DNA of 64,000 nt, from the NCBI GenBank assembly GCA_965208015.1, contig CBDBNT010000004.1, forward strand, positions 558,001 to 622,000. Reading direction: 5' to 3'. Under the pieces are notes generated by a model. It was not told where the DNA came from, did no database searches, and saw only the letters and a program-made list of their open reading frames with translations. Positions 32,657-41,169 of the stretch are shown piece by piece. Both the position numbers and the translations under genes were made by a program. Origin of the DNA: Bin87 sp965208015 (GTDB lineage Bacteria > Chloroflexota > Dehalococcoidia > Lucifugimonadales > UBA3495). The first letter of the stretch is position 1. Each line of letters begins with the position of its first letter.

Positions 32657-33022
32657 TTGACCACAGCCACATACCGAATGGCTGCCCACCATCTGCTACG
32701 ACAAGCAAACGCCGAGTTCCAACTCCAAAACCTGAGACAAGCCTCCGAAAAAACTTGGGGAGCCGCTGCCCAAATTACGAAGGCTTACGCGGAGAGTCTG
32801 ACACCACCAGCCTACCACCGCAGCTACGGAAGCCTGAAAAGGATCGCACGGGGCCTCGCCCAGAGCACCGGCAACCAAGATTTCCTCGCGCTCTTTAACG
32901 CCGTCGAGCAACTCCACGTCAATTTCTACGAAAACACCCGCAGCGCCGGCGCCGTCCAAGCCGGCATACTGGATGCCGATGACTACATCGCGTTGGTCGA
33001 AACGCAACTTCCCGCGCCGTAA
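32657..33022 (+). CDS. PaREP1-family small helical protein
   Basis: 121 residues that match the PaREP1 pattern well: HLLRQANAEFQLQNLRQASE, KTWGAAAQITKAYAE, FLALFNAVEQLHVNFYEN and a closing helix with DDYIALVE. PaREP1 proteins are small four-helix, HEPN-related domains abundant in archaea and some bacteria, and they often sit beside nucleotidyltransferase or nuclease genes. The TTG start has GGAGAACGCAA just upstream. HEPN toxins carry an R-x4-6-H motif; the LHVNFYEN helix holds a His but no matching Arg is evident, so RNase activity is doubtful. It closes the three-gene cassette begun at 31084. Confidence 0.68.
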   Translation: MTTATYRMAAHHLLRQANAEFQLQNLRQASEKTWGAAAQITKAYAESLTPPAYHRSYGSLKRIARGLAQSTGNQDFLALFNAVEQLHVNFYENTRSAGAVQAGILDADDYIALVETQLPAP

Positions 33023-33111
33023 TAACATCACCTCTTCTACGAGAGGTACAGCCGCGATGACATCATCCGATTTGCCGAGAGACAGAGAGATCATAAACAA
33101 ATAAACTAGCC

Positions 33112-34569
33112 ATGGACCCCCTCATCGCAACAGCCCTTGATACCGCCTGCGCTCGCGGCGCGGAGTATGCCGATATCCGCCTGGTGTCGAACCGGGAGCA
33201 GCGGATCGTGGTGCGCAATGGGGTGGTCGAGACGATGACCGCCGACGAGTCGGTGGGCCTGGGTATCCGGGCGGTGTACCGGGGAGCGTGGGGGTTCGCG
33301 TCGACGCGGGAGTTGACGGGCGAAGCGGCGGACCAGGCGGCGGCGCAGGCGGTGCAGATCGCCCGGGCGTCGGCGGGGCAGAACGGGGCGGGAATGACGG
33401 CCGCGGAACTGCTGGGCTCGCCAGTGTCCAGCCGGGGCAGCTACGCAACTCCCATCGGCACTGATCCGTTCACGGTGCCGTTGGGGGACAAGCTGGCCCT
33501 GCTGCTGGAAGCAGACTGGGAGATGGCGTCCGTGCCGCAAGTCACAGCACGGATGGCCAACGTGGTTTTCATCCGCGAGGAGCGGACCTTCGCCAACACC
33601 GAGGGCGCGCTGGTAACCCAGACCATCTACGAAGCCGGGGGCGGCGTGCAGGCCACCGCCGTGGGCAACGGCGAAACCCAGCGTCGTTCGTATCCGCAGT
33701 CCCACGGGCGGCAGCAGGGGTGCGCGGGCTGGGAGTACGTGGTCGCCATGGACCTGCCGGGCAACGCGCGACGGACGGCCGAAGAGGCGGCCGAACTGCT
33801 CACCGCCGAGCCTTGTCCCTCGAACATCAACACCGATCTGATCATCGACAGCAGCCAGTTGGCGTTGCAAATCCACGAGTCCTGCGGCCACGCGGTGGAG
33901 CTTGACCGTGCGCTGGGCGATGAGGCAGCGTTCGCCGGCACCTCGTTTCTGACGCCGGACCTGCTGCACGATTTCCGGTACGGGTCGGAGCAGGTGAACA
34001 TCACGGCTGACAGCACCAGCGCCACCGGACTGGGCACCTTCGGCTGGGACGACGAAGGACTGCCGGCGCAGGCGACGGACATCATCCGCAATGGGCAGTT
34101 CGTCGGCTACCTGATGAGCCGGGAGGCGGCGACGCGGTTGGGCATGCCGTCCAACGGCTGCATGCGGGCGTCTTCGTGGAACCGGATCCCCCTCATCCGC
34201 ATGACCAACGTCAGCCTGGAGCCGGGCGAGTGGACGCTGGAAGACCTGATCGCCGACACCGACGACGGGATCTACCTGGAAACCAACCGGTCGTGGTCGA
34301 TTGATGACCGCCGGTACAACTTCCAGTTTGGCACGGAGGTCGGGCGGGAGATCAAGAACGGCAAGCTGGGTCGCCTGCTGCGCAACTGCACCTACACCGG
34401 CATCACTCCCGAGTTCTGGCGCAGTTGCGACGCGGTGTGCGGCCCGGAGCGCTGGCAACTGTGGGGCACGCCTCGATGCGGCAAGGGCCAGCCCGGCCAG
34501 ATCGCGCACACCAGCCACGGCGCAAGTCCCTCCCGGTTCCGCAACGTGCGTGTCGGTGTGATGCGCTAG
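33112..34569 (+). CDS. tldD: TldD-family metalloprotease subunit
   Basis: 485 residues. TldD is the catalytic half of the TldD/TldE heterodimeric protease that cleaves modified peptides and the CcdA antitoxin in Escherichia coli. The zinc motif HESCGHAVELD (HExxxH near residues 254-259) is intact, with SGSATxG-type and ADSTSATGLGTFGWDDEGLP segments typical of the family. The C-terminal SIDDRRYNFQFGTEVGREIK is the usual conserved block. Start ATG at 33112; the upstream ribosome site is weak. A palindromic element of 99 bases separates it from the TldE gene. Confidence 0.9.
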   Translation: MDPLIATALDTACARGAEYADIRLVSNREQRIVVRNGVVETMTADESVGLGIRAVYRGAWGFASTRELTGEAADQAAAQAVQIARASAGQNGAGMTAAELLGSPVSSRGSYATPIGTDPFTVPLGDKLALLLEADWEMASVPQVTARMANVVFIREERTFANTEGALVTQTIYEAGGGVQATAVGNGETQRRSYPQSHGRQQGCAGWEYVVAMDLPGNARRTAEEAAELLTAEPCPSNINTDLIIDSSQLALQIHESCGHAVELDRALGDEAAFAGTSFLTPDLLHDFRYGSEQVNITADSTSATGLGTFGWDDEGLPAQATDIIRNGQFVGYLMSREAATRLGMPSNGCMRASSWNRIPLIRMTNVSLEPGEWTLEDLIADTDDGIYLETNRSWSIDDRRYNFQFGTEVGREIKNGKLGRLLRNCTYTGITPEFWRSCDAVCGPERWQLWGTPRCGKGQPGQIAHTSHGASPSRFRNVRVGVMR

Positions 34570-34581
34570 CCACCAAAACAA

Positions 34582-34680
34582 CCGTCGTTCCTGCGAAAGC
34601 AGGAACCCAGAAAAGCTTCTGCGATAGGAACGTTGTCGGAATTTACGCTCACTGGATTCCGGCTTTCGCCGGAATGACGG
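34582..34680. repeat. Palindromic intergenic element with TTCCTGCGAAAGCAGGAA-type arms
   Basis: Left arm CCGTCGTTCCTGCGAAAGCA, continuing GGAACCCAG, is answered at the right by CTGGATTCCGGCTTTCGCCG, continuing GAATGACGG. The arms are imperfect reverse complements with their own internal hairpins (CCTGCGAAAGCAGG and CCGGCTTTCGCCGG). This design is known from miniature elements in many bacteria. It sits between tldD and tldE and splits what would be one operon. Confidence 0.75.
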
Positions 34681-34710
34681 CATTTGTCTACAGGCTCTAG
34701 TTAAAACAGA

Positions 34711-36045
34711 ATGCTCGGTCGCGACTACATTCACTCCTTGCTGCGGGAGGCCCTGCGCCATTGTCCGGCGGGCGCGGACAGCGACATCTACCTGACGGCG
34801 ACCGAGCAGGCGCTGACCCGATTCGCCAACAACCGCATCCACCAGAACGTGGCGCACCAGGACGCCATCGCGCACGTTCGGGTCGCCATCGGCAAGCGCC
34901 AGGGCCGCGCGGTGACCAATAACCTGTCAGAAGCGGGGCTGGCCGACGCTGTCCGCCAAGCTGGGGAATATGCCCGGCTTATGCCGGAGGACCCCGAGTT
35001 TCCCGGCCTCCCCGAACCATCGCCTGCCCAATCGGTGGCTGCGTATGACGCCTCCACCGCCACATGCGACGCCGACCGCCGCGCTGCGATCGCCGGCATG
35101 GTGTGTCACAAGGCGGCCGACCTTTCACTGGACGCGGCCGGCTTCTGCCGCACCGGGGCCACCGAACTGGCCATTGTCAGCACACGGGGCGCCGACGCCT
35201 ACCACGCGGGATCATTCTCGGGCCTGTTAATCACCGCGCGCAGCGACGATTCGGCGGGCTGGGCCAAGGGCGGGAGCTGGCGCATGGACAGGATCGACGG
35301 CGAAGCGCTGGCGGACGAGGCCATCGGCAAGGCAGTGCGGGGCCACAACCCGCAAGACCTGGAACCCGGGGAGTATCCGGTGGTGCTGGAGAACTACGCG
35401 GTGGACGACATGCTGGAGGCACTGAGCTTCTACGGCATGGGCGCTCAGATGGTGCAGGACGGGAGGAGCTGGATGAGCGACCTGCAAGGACAATCGGCGA
35501 TGAGTCCTTTGGTCTCCATCCACGACGACGGGCTGGACCCTAACGGGTGGCCGGTTCCCTTCGACGCCGAGGGCGTGCCCCGGCAGCGGGTGAACATCGT
35601 GTCCGAGGGCGTGGTGCAAGGGCCGGTGCACAACACGTACACCGCCGCCAAAGCCGGTGTCGGATCCACCGGCCACCAGCGGGGAGCAACGGGCGGGCCG
35701 ACGGCGACCAACTTGTTCATGCGCCCCGGCGACCGCACCACCGAAGATTTGATCGCGTCGGTAGACCGGGGGTTGTACATCACGCGGTTCTATTACACCC
35801 GGCTGTCGCACAATCGCGGGTGCGTCATGACCGGCATGACGCGGGACGGGACTTTCCTGATCGAAAACGGCGAAATCACGACGCCGGTGAAAAACCTGCG
35901 GTTCACCCAGAGCTACGTGGAGGCGCTGGCCGGGTGCCAGGCGTTATCCGACACAGCGCATCTGAACCTGAACGAGGCCGGCGTGGCGATGCACGTGCCG
36001 GCGGCGTTGCTGGGAAGTTGGCGGTTTACCGGGCAGACGGTGTAA
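34711..36045 (+). CDS. tldE: TldE/PmbA-family protein, partner of TldD
   Basis: 444 residues, the structural partner of TldD. The N-terminal domain (SDIYLTATEQALTRFANNRI, HVRVAIGKRQGRAVTNNLS) is the shared TldD/E fold. The C-terminal domain has QDLEPGEYPVVLENYAVDDM and GLYITRFYYTRLSHNRGCVM, typical of PmbA. It lacks an HExxxH motif, as TldE should; TldE relies on TldD for the metal site. It lies 141 bases after the tldD stop with the palindromic element between. Translation starts at ATG 34711 after TTAAAACAGA, a weak site. Confidence 0.88.
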   Translation: MLGRDYIHSLLREALRHCPAGADSDIYLTATEQALTRFANNRIHQNVAHQDAIAHVRVAIGKRQGRAVTNNLSEAGLADAVRQAGEYARLMPEDPEFPGLPEPSPAQSVAAYDASTATCDADRRAAIAGMVCHKAADLSLDAAGFCRTGATELAIVSTRGADAYHAGSFSGLLITARSDDSAGWAKGGSWRMDRIDGEALADEAIGKAVRGHNPQDLEPGEYPVVLENYAVDDMLEALSFYGMGAQMVQDGRSWMSDLQGQSAMSPLVSIHDDGLDPNGWPVPFDAEGVPRQRVNIVSEGVVQGPVHNTYTAAKAGVGSTGHQRGATGGPTATNLFMRPGDRTTEDLIASVDRGLYITRFYYTRLSHNRGCVMTGMTRDGTFLIENGEITTPVKNLRFTQSYVEALAGCQALSDTAHLNLNEAGVAMHVPAALLGSWRFTGQTV

Positions 36046-36082
36046 TATGATCGGAGTTTCCATCGTAGATTAAGGTTGGCCA

Positions 36083-36340
36083 ATGAAGGCGACATTCGAC
36101 ATTAGCGAACGCTTGCTGCTCCGTCTAGGCGAAGTGGCCGAACGTCGTGGCACCACTGTGTCCGCGCTGGTTGAGGCCGGAGTTTTCCAGATCCTCAGCG
36201 AGGACGAGGCCATGACAAAAACGAAGACTGCGGCACTCCCAGAGCTGCCCAAGTGGCGCGGCGGGCGAGAATTGGTGGATATTTCCAACCGCGAAGAGCT
36301 GTATCGAGTGATGGACGAATACGATGGTTTTCGATACTAA
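36083..36340 (+). CDS. VapB-like antitoxin
   Basis: 85 residues. The N-terminal half MKATFDISERLLLRLGEVAE and RRGTTVSALVEAGVFQIL is a ribbon-helix-helix DNA-binding pattern: a beta strand, then two helices. The C-terminal half, with PELPKWRGGRELVDISNREE, would thread over the toxin. It overlaps the following PIN-domain gene by 17 bases, the classic antitoxin-toxin arrangement. ATG at 36083 follows AAGGTTGGCCA. The operon is expected to be autoregulated through the ribbon-helix-helix domain; no operator palindrome is obvious. Confidence 0.83.
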   Translation: MKATFDISERLLLRLGEVAERRGTTVSALVEAGVFQILSEDEAMTKTKTAALPELPKWRGGRELVDISNREELYRVMDEYDGFRY

Positions 36341-36758
36341 CGCGCTTGTCTATGCCGCGCGAGAGGACTCCGAGTTTCACGTCCCGTTCGCGCGCCAGGT
36401 CAGGCAAGCCCGGAGCAGCGTGGCGCCAGCTTTCATAACTACGAACATCTGCTACGAGTTTCTCCGGGTAATCACACATCCAGGCGTGTATGATCATCCT
36501 TGGGACCTAAGGGCGGGAATTCAGTATTTGACTCTGTTGCTGGCATCGCCTAGCTTTGGTTTGTTGCTTCCTACGTCGAATCACCTGACCGTGTTGTCTG
36601 AAGTGGTCAGAGATTTGCCGAACCTCCGCGGGAGCATACTCCACGATCTACACACCGTGGTACTCATGCGAGAGCACGGAATCACGCAGATTTGTACCCG
36701 GGACCGCGATTTCCGACGTTTCCCGTTTATCGAAGTCATCGACCCAACCCAATCATGA
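36324..36758 (+). CDS. vapC: VapC-family PIN-domain toxin ribonuclease, copy 1
   Basis: 144 residues with a PIN domain. The acidic metal ligands are visible: Asp4 in MVFDTNALVYAA, Glu in ICYEFLRV near residue 47, Asp in SILHDLHTVVLMREHG near 107 and TRDRDF at the end. VapC toxins are Mg-dependent RNases that cleave tRNA or rRNA when unbound. It overlaps the VapB-like gene by 17 bases and precedes the GatC-like gene by 10. Length is slightly above the usual 130-140. Confidence 0.87.
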   Translation: MVFDTNALVYAAREDSEFHVPFARQVRQARSSVAPAFITTNICYEFLRVITHPGVYDHPWDLRAGIQYLTLLLASPSFGLLLPTSNHLTVLSEVVRDLPNLRGSILHDLHTVVLMREHGITQICTRDRDFRRFPFIEVIDPTQS

Positions 36759-36768
36759 TGGTGCCGAC

Positions 36769-36966
36769 ATGAGCGATTTGAACAATGACGAAATCCAGGC
36801 TTTGGCCAAGGCGGTGGGGCTGACGCTGAGCGAGCCGGAGCTGAGCCAGGTCACCCATAGCCTGAACGCTATGCTGGAGGAGATGGCCGCCATCAACCCG
36901 CCCGGGTTCAACCTGGAGGAGTACCTGGCCGTCACGCACCCGGCTGACATGGAGGTGGCAGAATGA
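36769..36966 (+). CDS. GatC/AtzG-like small amidase partner
   Basis: 65 residues. The helix-rich IQALAKAVGLTLSEPELSQV and THSLNAMLEEMAAI, then FNLEEYLAVTHPADMEVAE, resemble the small GatC-like or AtzG proteins that stabilise an amidase-signature enzyme. It ends ATGA with the amidase start, so it is coupled one to one. No cysteine or metal site is present. It could also be counted as an unassigned DUF4089-type protein. Confidence 0.72.
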   Translation: MSDLNNDEIQALAKAVGLTLSEPELSQVTHSLNAMLEEMAAINPPGFNLEEYLAVTHPADMEVAE

Positions 36967-38396
36967 CGCCATCCGAAATACCGTTCCTGTCTGCATCCGA
37001 GCTGGCCACCGCCATCCGCGCGGGGGAAGTGTCGTGTGTAGAGGCGGTGGATGCCTACCTGGCACGCATTGACGCGGTGGGGGACAAGCTGAACGCCTAC
37101 ATCACGGTGTGCGCCGAGGAGGCCCGCGCCGACGCCAGGCGGCTGGACGAAGAAGCCGCATCCGGAAACTTCCGTGGGCCGCTCCACGGCGTGCCGGTTG
37201 GCGTGAAGGATCAGATCTACGCGGCCGGAATACGCAACAGCGACGGTTCCAAGATTCGCGCCGACTTCGTGCCGGATACGGACGCCACGGTGGTGGCCAA
37301 GCTCAAGGACGCCGGTGCGGTGATCATCGGCAAGACCAACATGAGCGAGTTCGCCATGGGCGACCCGATCAGCAGCTGGTTCGGGCCGGCGCGAAACCCG
37401 TGGGACACCAACCGGAATCCGGGAACGTCCAGCACCGGCAGCGGGTCCGCAACGGCGGGGTTCCTGTGCGCCACGTCGCTGGGCGAGGATACGGGCGGCT
37501 CGATACGCGGGCCGGCGGCCAACTCGGGGTTGGTGGGCATCCGCCCCACCTGGGGGCGGGTGAGCCGCGCCGGGGTTGACGGCGCGAGTTGGTCGACGGA
37601 CACGATCGGGCCCATTTCGCGCACGGTAACCGACTGCGCGCTGACGCTGGGCGTCATCGCCGGCCATGATCCGAAGGACCGCTACAGCCGTACCGAGCCG
37701 GTGCCCGACTACCTGGACGGGCTGGATTCCGGCGTGCGGGGGCTGCGCATCGGCGTGGTGCAGGAACTGATGGGCGGACACGGCCTGTCGCTGAACGAGC
37801 AGAGCCGGGAGGCCGCTGCTGCCGCCGCCGAGGTGTTCGGAGAACTGGGGGCGGAGGTGGTGCCGGTGAGCCTGCCCATGGCTCCGGTGACCGGCCCCAT
37901 CGTGCGCACCATCACCAGCACCGAACGGGTCAGCCTGAACCCGGAATGGCTGCGGGAACGGTTCGAGGACTACCATCCGAACACGCGGGTGTCGTTCGCG
38001 GTGGGCAATCTGATACCGGGGCAGGTGTACTACAAGGCGTTGAAGCTGCGGGCACTGGTGCGCCGCCAGGTGATCGAGGCATTCCGCCACGTTGACCTGC
38101 TCATCCAGCCGACTTCCTCCGGGCCGGCGGGACTGCTTGCCGATGAGCCGGCGATGATCGACAACAAGGAGATGGCTGCCGCCGCATTGAGGGATGGCAG
38201 CTTCCGCGGGCTGTACAGCCTGAGCGGATGTCCGGCGTTGAGCATTCCGTGCGGGTTCACCAGCGACGGCGAAGGGGCGTTGCCGTTGGCGCTGCAGATA
38301 GGCGGCCCGCACCTGGGTGAGGCGAATATCCTGCGGGCTGCTTACGCCTACGAGCAGGCCACGCCGTGGCACGAGAGGCGGCCGCCGGAACTGTAA
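36963..38396 (+). CDS. Amidase-signature family hydrolase
   Basis: A 477-residue amidase with the full Ser-cisSer-Lys triad: Lys82 in PVGVKDQI, cis-Ser157 in GTSSTGSGSATAG, and nucleophile Ser180 in GEDTGGSIRGPAA. The region NPGTSSTGS replaces the common PGGSSGGS with Thr, which narrows the oxyanion loop but keeps Ser157. The enzyme hydrolyses amide bonds of unknown substrate; with the AtzG-like partner it may belong to the urea- or allophanate-type group, but this is not proven. Start at ATG 36963 overlaps the small partner's stop. Confidence 0.89.
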   Translation: MTPSEIPFLSASELATAIRAGEVSCVEAVDAYLARIDAVGDKLNAYITVCAEEARADARRLDEEAASGNFRGPLHGVPVGVKDQIYAAGIRNSDGSKIRADFVPDTDATVVAKLKDAGAVIIGKTNMSEFAMGDPISSWFGPARNPWDTNRNPGTSSTGSGSATAGFLCATSLGEDTGGSIRGPAANSGLVGIRPTWGRVSRAGVDGASWSTDTIGPISRTVTDCALTLGVIAGHDPKDRYSRTEPVPDYLDGLDSGVRGLRIGVVQELMGGHGLSLNEQSREAAAAAAEVFGELGAEVVPVSLPMAPVTGPIVRTITSTERVSLNPEWLRERFEDYHPNTRVSFAVGNLIPGQVYYKALKLRALVRRQVIEAFRHVDLLIQPTSSGPAGLLADEPAMIDNKEMAAAALRDGSFRGLYSLSGCPALSIPCGFTSDGEGALPLALQIGGPHLGEANILRAAYAYEQATPWHERRPPEL

Positions 38397-38508
38397 ACGC
38401 TTCCGTGAGGTGTCGCCTGACGGGATTTGGTGGAATGCGGGACCGGAGGTTCCGGGCATCCGCAGAGGCGAGCAGTGTATGCTCTACCGAGCGGATTATG
38501 AAGCCGGT

Positions 38509-39768
38509 ATGAGCCAACTAAGGATGAGATCAAAATCCCTGGTATCTGCTTTCGCCACCCTTGTGGTGGTGGCAACCTTGCTTGCCGGTGTGGCCTGCGC
38601 TGGGCCGCAACAGTCGGCGTCGGGCGCCAACGGTAGTTCCGACGGTGCGACTTCGGCGGCAGAAGGGCCGACGGAACAAGGCGTATTTGCTGACCGGGTC
38701 CTGTTCGGGCAGTCTGCCGCCTTCAGTGGTCCGGCCCGGGACTTGGGAAGCGATATGCGCCTCGGCATACAGGCCGCATTCCGCGAAGCAAACGAGGCGG
38801 GAGGCGTGCACGGACGCCGCCTGGAGCTGGAATCCCTGGATGATGGGTACGAATCGGACGCCGCGTTCTCCAACACGCAGCAGCTGCTACACGAGCGGAA
38901 GGTGTTCGCTCTGATCGGGGCAGTGGGCACGCCGACTTCACGCTCCGCTTTCCTGTCAGCCAGTTCGGCCGGCGCTCCTTTCCTGGCCCCGTTCACGGGC
39001 GCAGAATTCCTGCGTGACCCGGAATTGGACAACGTCCTGAACCTTCGGGCGTCCTACTACCAAGAGACCGAGGAGATGGTGGAACGGCTCACCGAAGATC
39101 TCGGGTTCACGCGGATTGCGGTGTTCTACCAGAACGACTCCTTCGGGCAGGCAGGGCTCGCGGGAACGATACAAGCCCTACAGCGACGGGGCCTTGAGCC
39201 GGTGGGGTCCGGATACTACGAACGCAACACCGGAGCGACGACGGCCGCCGTGTTTCACATCGTGGATGCGGATCCAGAGGCGGTCATCATGGTCGGCGCC
39301 TACGCGCCGGTGGCGAAAACCATCCAGGCCGTCCGCGAACAAATCGCCCCGGTGTTCGTGGTAATCTCGTTTGTGGGCAGCAAGGCGCTGGCGGAGGAAT
39401 TGGGACCGGACGGCGCCGGCATCTACGTGACGCAGGTGGTCCCTTCCCCGGATGATGCCAGCATCGCCGTTGTTGCCAAATACCAGGCGGCCTTGGCGGC
39501 ATATGCTCCAGAGGCCACGCCGAGTTTCGTGTCGCTTGAGGGTTACCTGGCCGGGCGGCTGGCCATTGCAGGGTTGGACGGGTGCGGCCCTGACCTGACG
39601 CGCGATTGCTTCCTCAACGCTATCCGGAATAATCAGAGTGTCGCTATCGACGGCTTTCCTCTGCGATACGGGCCGGAAGATAACCAGGGATCCGACGCGG
39701 TATTCATCACCATATTGGGAGAAGACGGCCGGTACCGCCAGGTGGACAGGCTCACGGGCGGGCGCTGA
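38509..39768 (+). CDS. Branched-chain-type ABC substrate-binding lipoprotein (Peripla_BP_6), copy 1
   Basis: About 419 residues. A signal peptide (SAFATLVVVATLLAGVACAG) ends near Cys31 with a loose lipobox. The mature domain is a LivK-like type I binding protein: FGQSAAFSGPARDLGSDMRL at the start, LESLDDGYESDAAF, FALIGAVGTPTSR, and FYQNDSFGQAGLAG. Start sites at 38479, 38509 and 38524 are all possible; 38509 gives the best signal peptide length. The near-neighbour copy 2 is about half identical. No LivHMGF permease or ATPase genes are nearby, so it may feed a distant transporter or a signalling receptor. Confidence 0.84.
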   Translation: MSQLRMRSKSLVSAFATLVVVATLLAGVACAGPQQSASGANGSSDGATSAAEGPTEQGVFADRVLFGQSAAFSGPARDLGSDMRLGIQAAFREANEAGGVHGRRLELESLDDGYESDAAFSNTQQLLHERKVFALIGAVGTPTSRSAFLSASSAGAPFLAPFTGAEFLRDPELDNVLNLRASYYQETEEMVERLTEDLGFTRIAVFYQNDSFGQAGLAGTIQALQRRGLEPVGSGYYERNTGATTAAVFHIVDADPEAVIMVGAYAPVAKTIQAVREQIAPVFVVISFVGSKALAEELGPDGAGIYVTQVVPSPDDASIAVVAKYQAALAAYAPEATPSFVSLEGYLAGRLAIAGLDGCGPDLTRDCFLNAIRNNQSVAIDGFPLRYGPEDNQGSDAVFITILGEDGRYRQVDRLTGGR

Positions 39769-39842
39769 ACCGCACTGGTGGACTGGCGTCGAGCGCGCAG
39801 CCGCCCTATCCGGGACCGGTCAAACTTGCATGGATAGACGGG

Positions 39843-41165
39843 ATGGACCGGGGCGTGATGCCGTCCATACATTTCAACGAGGGCGCAACCATAGCGCATC
39901 CAGCCAGGATCGTGATCCGACGCCTGACGTCCATGGGACTGGCATTTTTGCTGCTGGTGACATGCCTGGGCATCGCGTGTCAAACTGAACGTCAGGCCGG
40001 CAACCCGTCGGAAGGCGACGACCCGCTGAAAATCGCAGCGACAGTGATGACGGGATCGGAAAGCGCCGGGCCTCCCGGGGTATTCGACGACGAGGTCGTA
40101 TTTGGTCAGTCCGCCGCTTTCACCGGGGCGGCGCGTTTCCTGGGCACGGGAATGCGCCTGGGCATCGAGGCGGCGTTTCACGAGGCCAACCAGTCTGGCG
40201 GCGTTCATGGGCGCCACCTGGTGCTGGAAACGCTGGACGATGCCTACGAGCCCAACTACGCCTCGGCTAACACCAGGCTGCTGATCGAGAACCGCAAGGT
40301 GTTCGCGCTGATCGGTGCGGTGGGGACGCCCACCTCGCAAATGGCGGCGCCATTGGCTCACGAGTCGGGCGTGCCGTTCATTGCTCCGTTCACCGGCGCC
40401 GAGTTCCTGAGGGATCCGGAGTTGGACAACGTGCTCAACCTCCGTGCCTCGTACTACCAGGAAACGGAGAAAATGGTAGCGCGGCTCACCGAAGACTTGG
40501 GAGTGACCCGGGTCGGGGTACTGTACCAGAACGATGCTTACGGGCAGAACGGGCTGGATGGGACGACGCTTGCCCTGGAGCGCCGCGGTCTGAAACCGGT
40601 AGCGTTCGGGCATTACGAGCGCAACACCCGCGCGGTGAAGTCGGCAGTGGGCCGGATACTGGAGGCGGATCCGGAGGCTATCATCATGGTGAGCTCGTAC
40701 GCGCCGGCGGCCCGAACGGTGGAACTGGCGCGGCGAGAGGCGGATCCGGTGCTCATGGCGGTCTCATTCGTGGGCAGTCGCGCGCTGGCGTCTGCCCTGG
40801 GCGTCGAGGGAGAGGGAGTGTACGTCACCCAAGTTGTGCCCCATCCCGACGACGACGGCAAACCCGTGGTCGCCAGGTATCACGCTGCACTGACGGATTA
40901 CGACGCCCGAGCGGAACCCGGGTTCGTTTCCCTGGAGGGCTACCTGGCGGGACGACTGGCCATCGCCGGACTGGAGACCTGCGGGCGTGAACTGAGCCGG
41001 GAGTGCTTCATCAAGGCCCTGCAAACCGCCGAAACCATCGACATCGACGGTATGCAGCTCAAATTCGGTCCACAGGACAACCAGGGTTCTGACGAGGTGT
41101 TCCTGACGGTGATCGGGGCCGACGGGGACTACCGGCAGGTGGAGAGGCTGGAAGGCCGGCGCTGA
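39843..41165 (+). CDS. Branched-chain-type ABC substrate-binding lipoprotein (Peripla_BP_6), copy 2
   Basis: 440 residues if ATG 39843 is used; an internal ATG at 39933 would start MGLAFLLLVTCLGIACQT, a tight lipoprotein signal with Cys in GIACQT, so the start is uncertain. The mature fold parallels copy 1 in order: VFGQSAAFTGAARFLGTGMR, LETLDDAYEPNYASANTRL, FALIGAVGTPTSQ, FTGAEFLRDPELDNVLNLRA, VLYQNDAYGQNGLDG. The shared FTGAEFLRDPELDNVLNLRA block is unusually well conserved. It is 74 bases after copy 1 and convergent with the amidohydrolase gene, 4 bases away. Confidence 0.84.
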   Translation: MDRGVMPSIHFNEGATIAHPARIVIRRLTSMGLAFLLLVTCLGIACQTERQAGNPSEGDDPLKIAATVMTGSESAGPPGVFDDEVVFGQSAAFTGAARFLGTGMRLGIEAAFHEANQSGGVHGRHLVLETLDDAYEPNYASANTRLLIENRKVFALIGAVGTPTSQMAAPLAHESGVPFIAPFTGAEFLRDPELDNVLNLRASYYQETEKMVARLTEDLGVTRVGVLYQNDAYGQNGLDGTTLALERRGLKPVAFGHYERNTRAVKSAVGRILEADPEAIIMVSSYAPAARTVELARREADPVLMAVSFVGSRALASALGVEGEGVYVTQVVPHPDDDGKPVVARYHAALTDYDARAEPGFVSLEGYLAGRLAIAGLETCGRELSRECFIKALQTAETIDIDGMQLKFGPQDNQGSDEVFLTVIGADGDYRQVERLEGRR

Positions 41166-41169
41166 TGCT

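Noticed and set aside
33106..34875. A 589-residue minus-strand frame
   Set aside because: It is antisense to tldD, which has an intact HExxxH site. The minus-strand product is low in structure and has no recognisable domain.
36753..38459. A 568-residue minus-strand frame
   Set aside because: Antisense to the amidase-signature gene, which keeps Lys82, Ser157 and Ser180 in frame.
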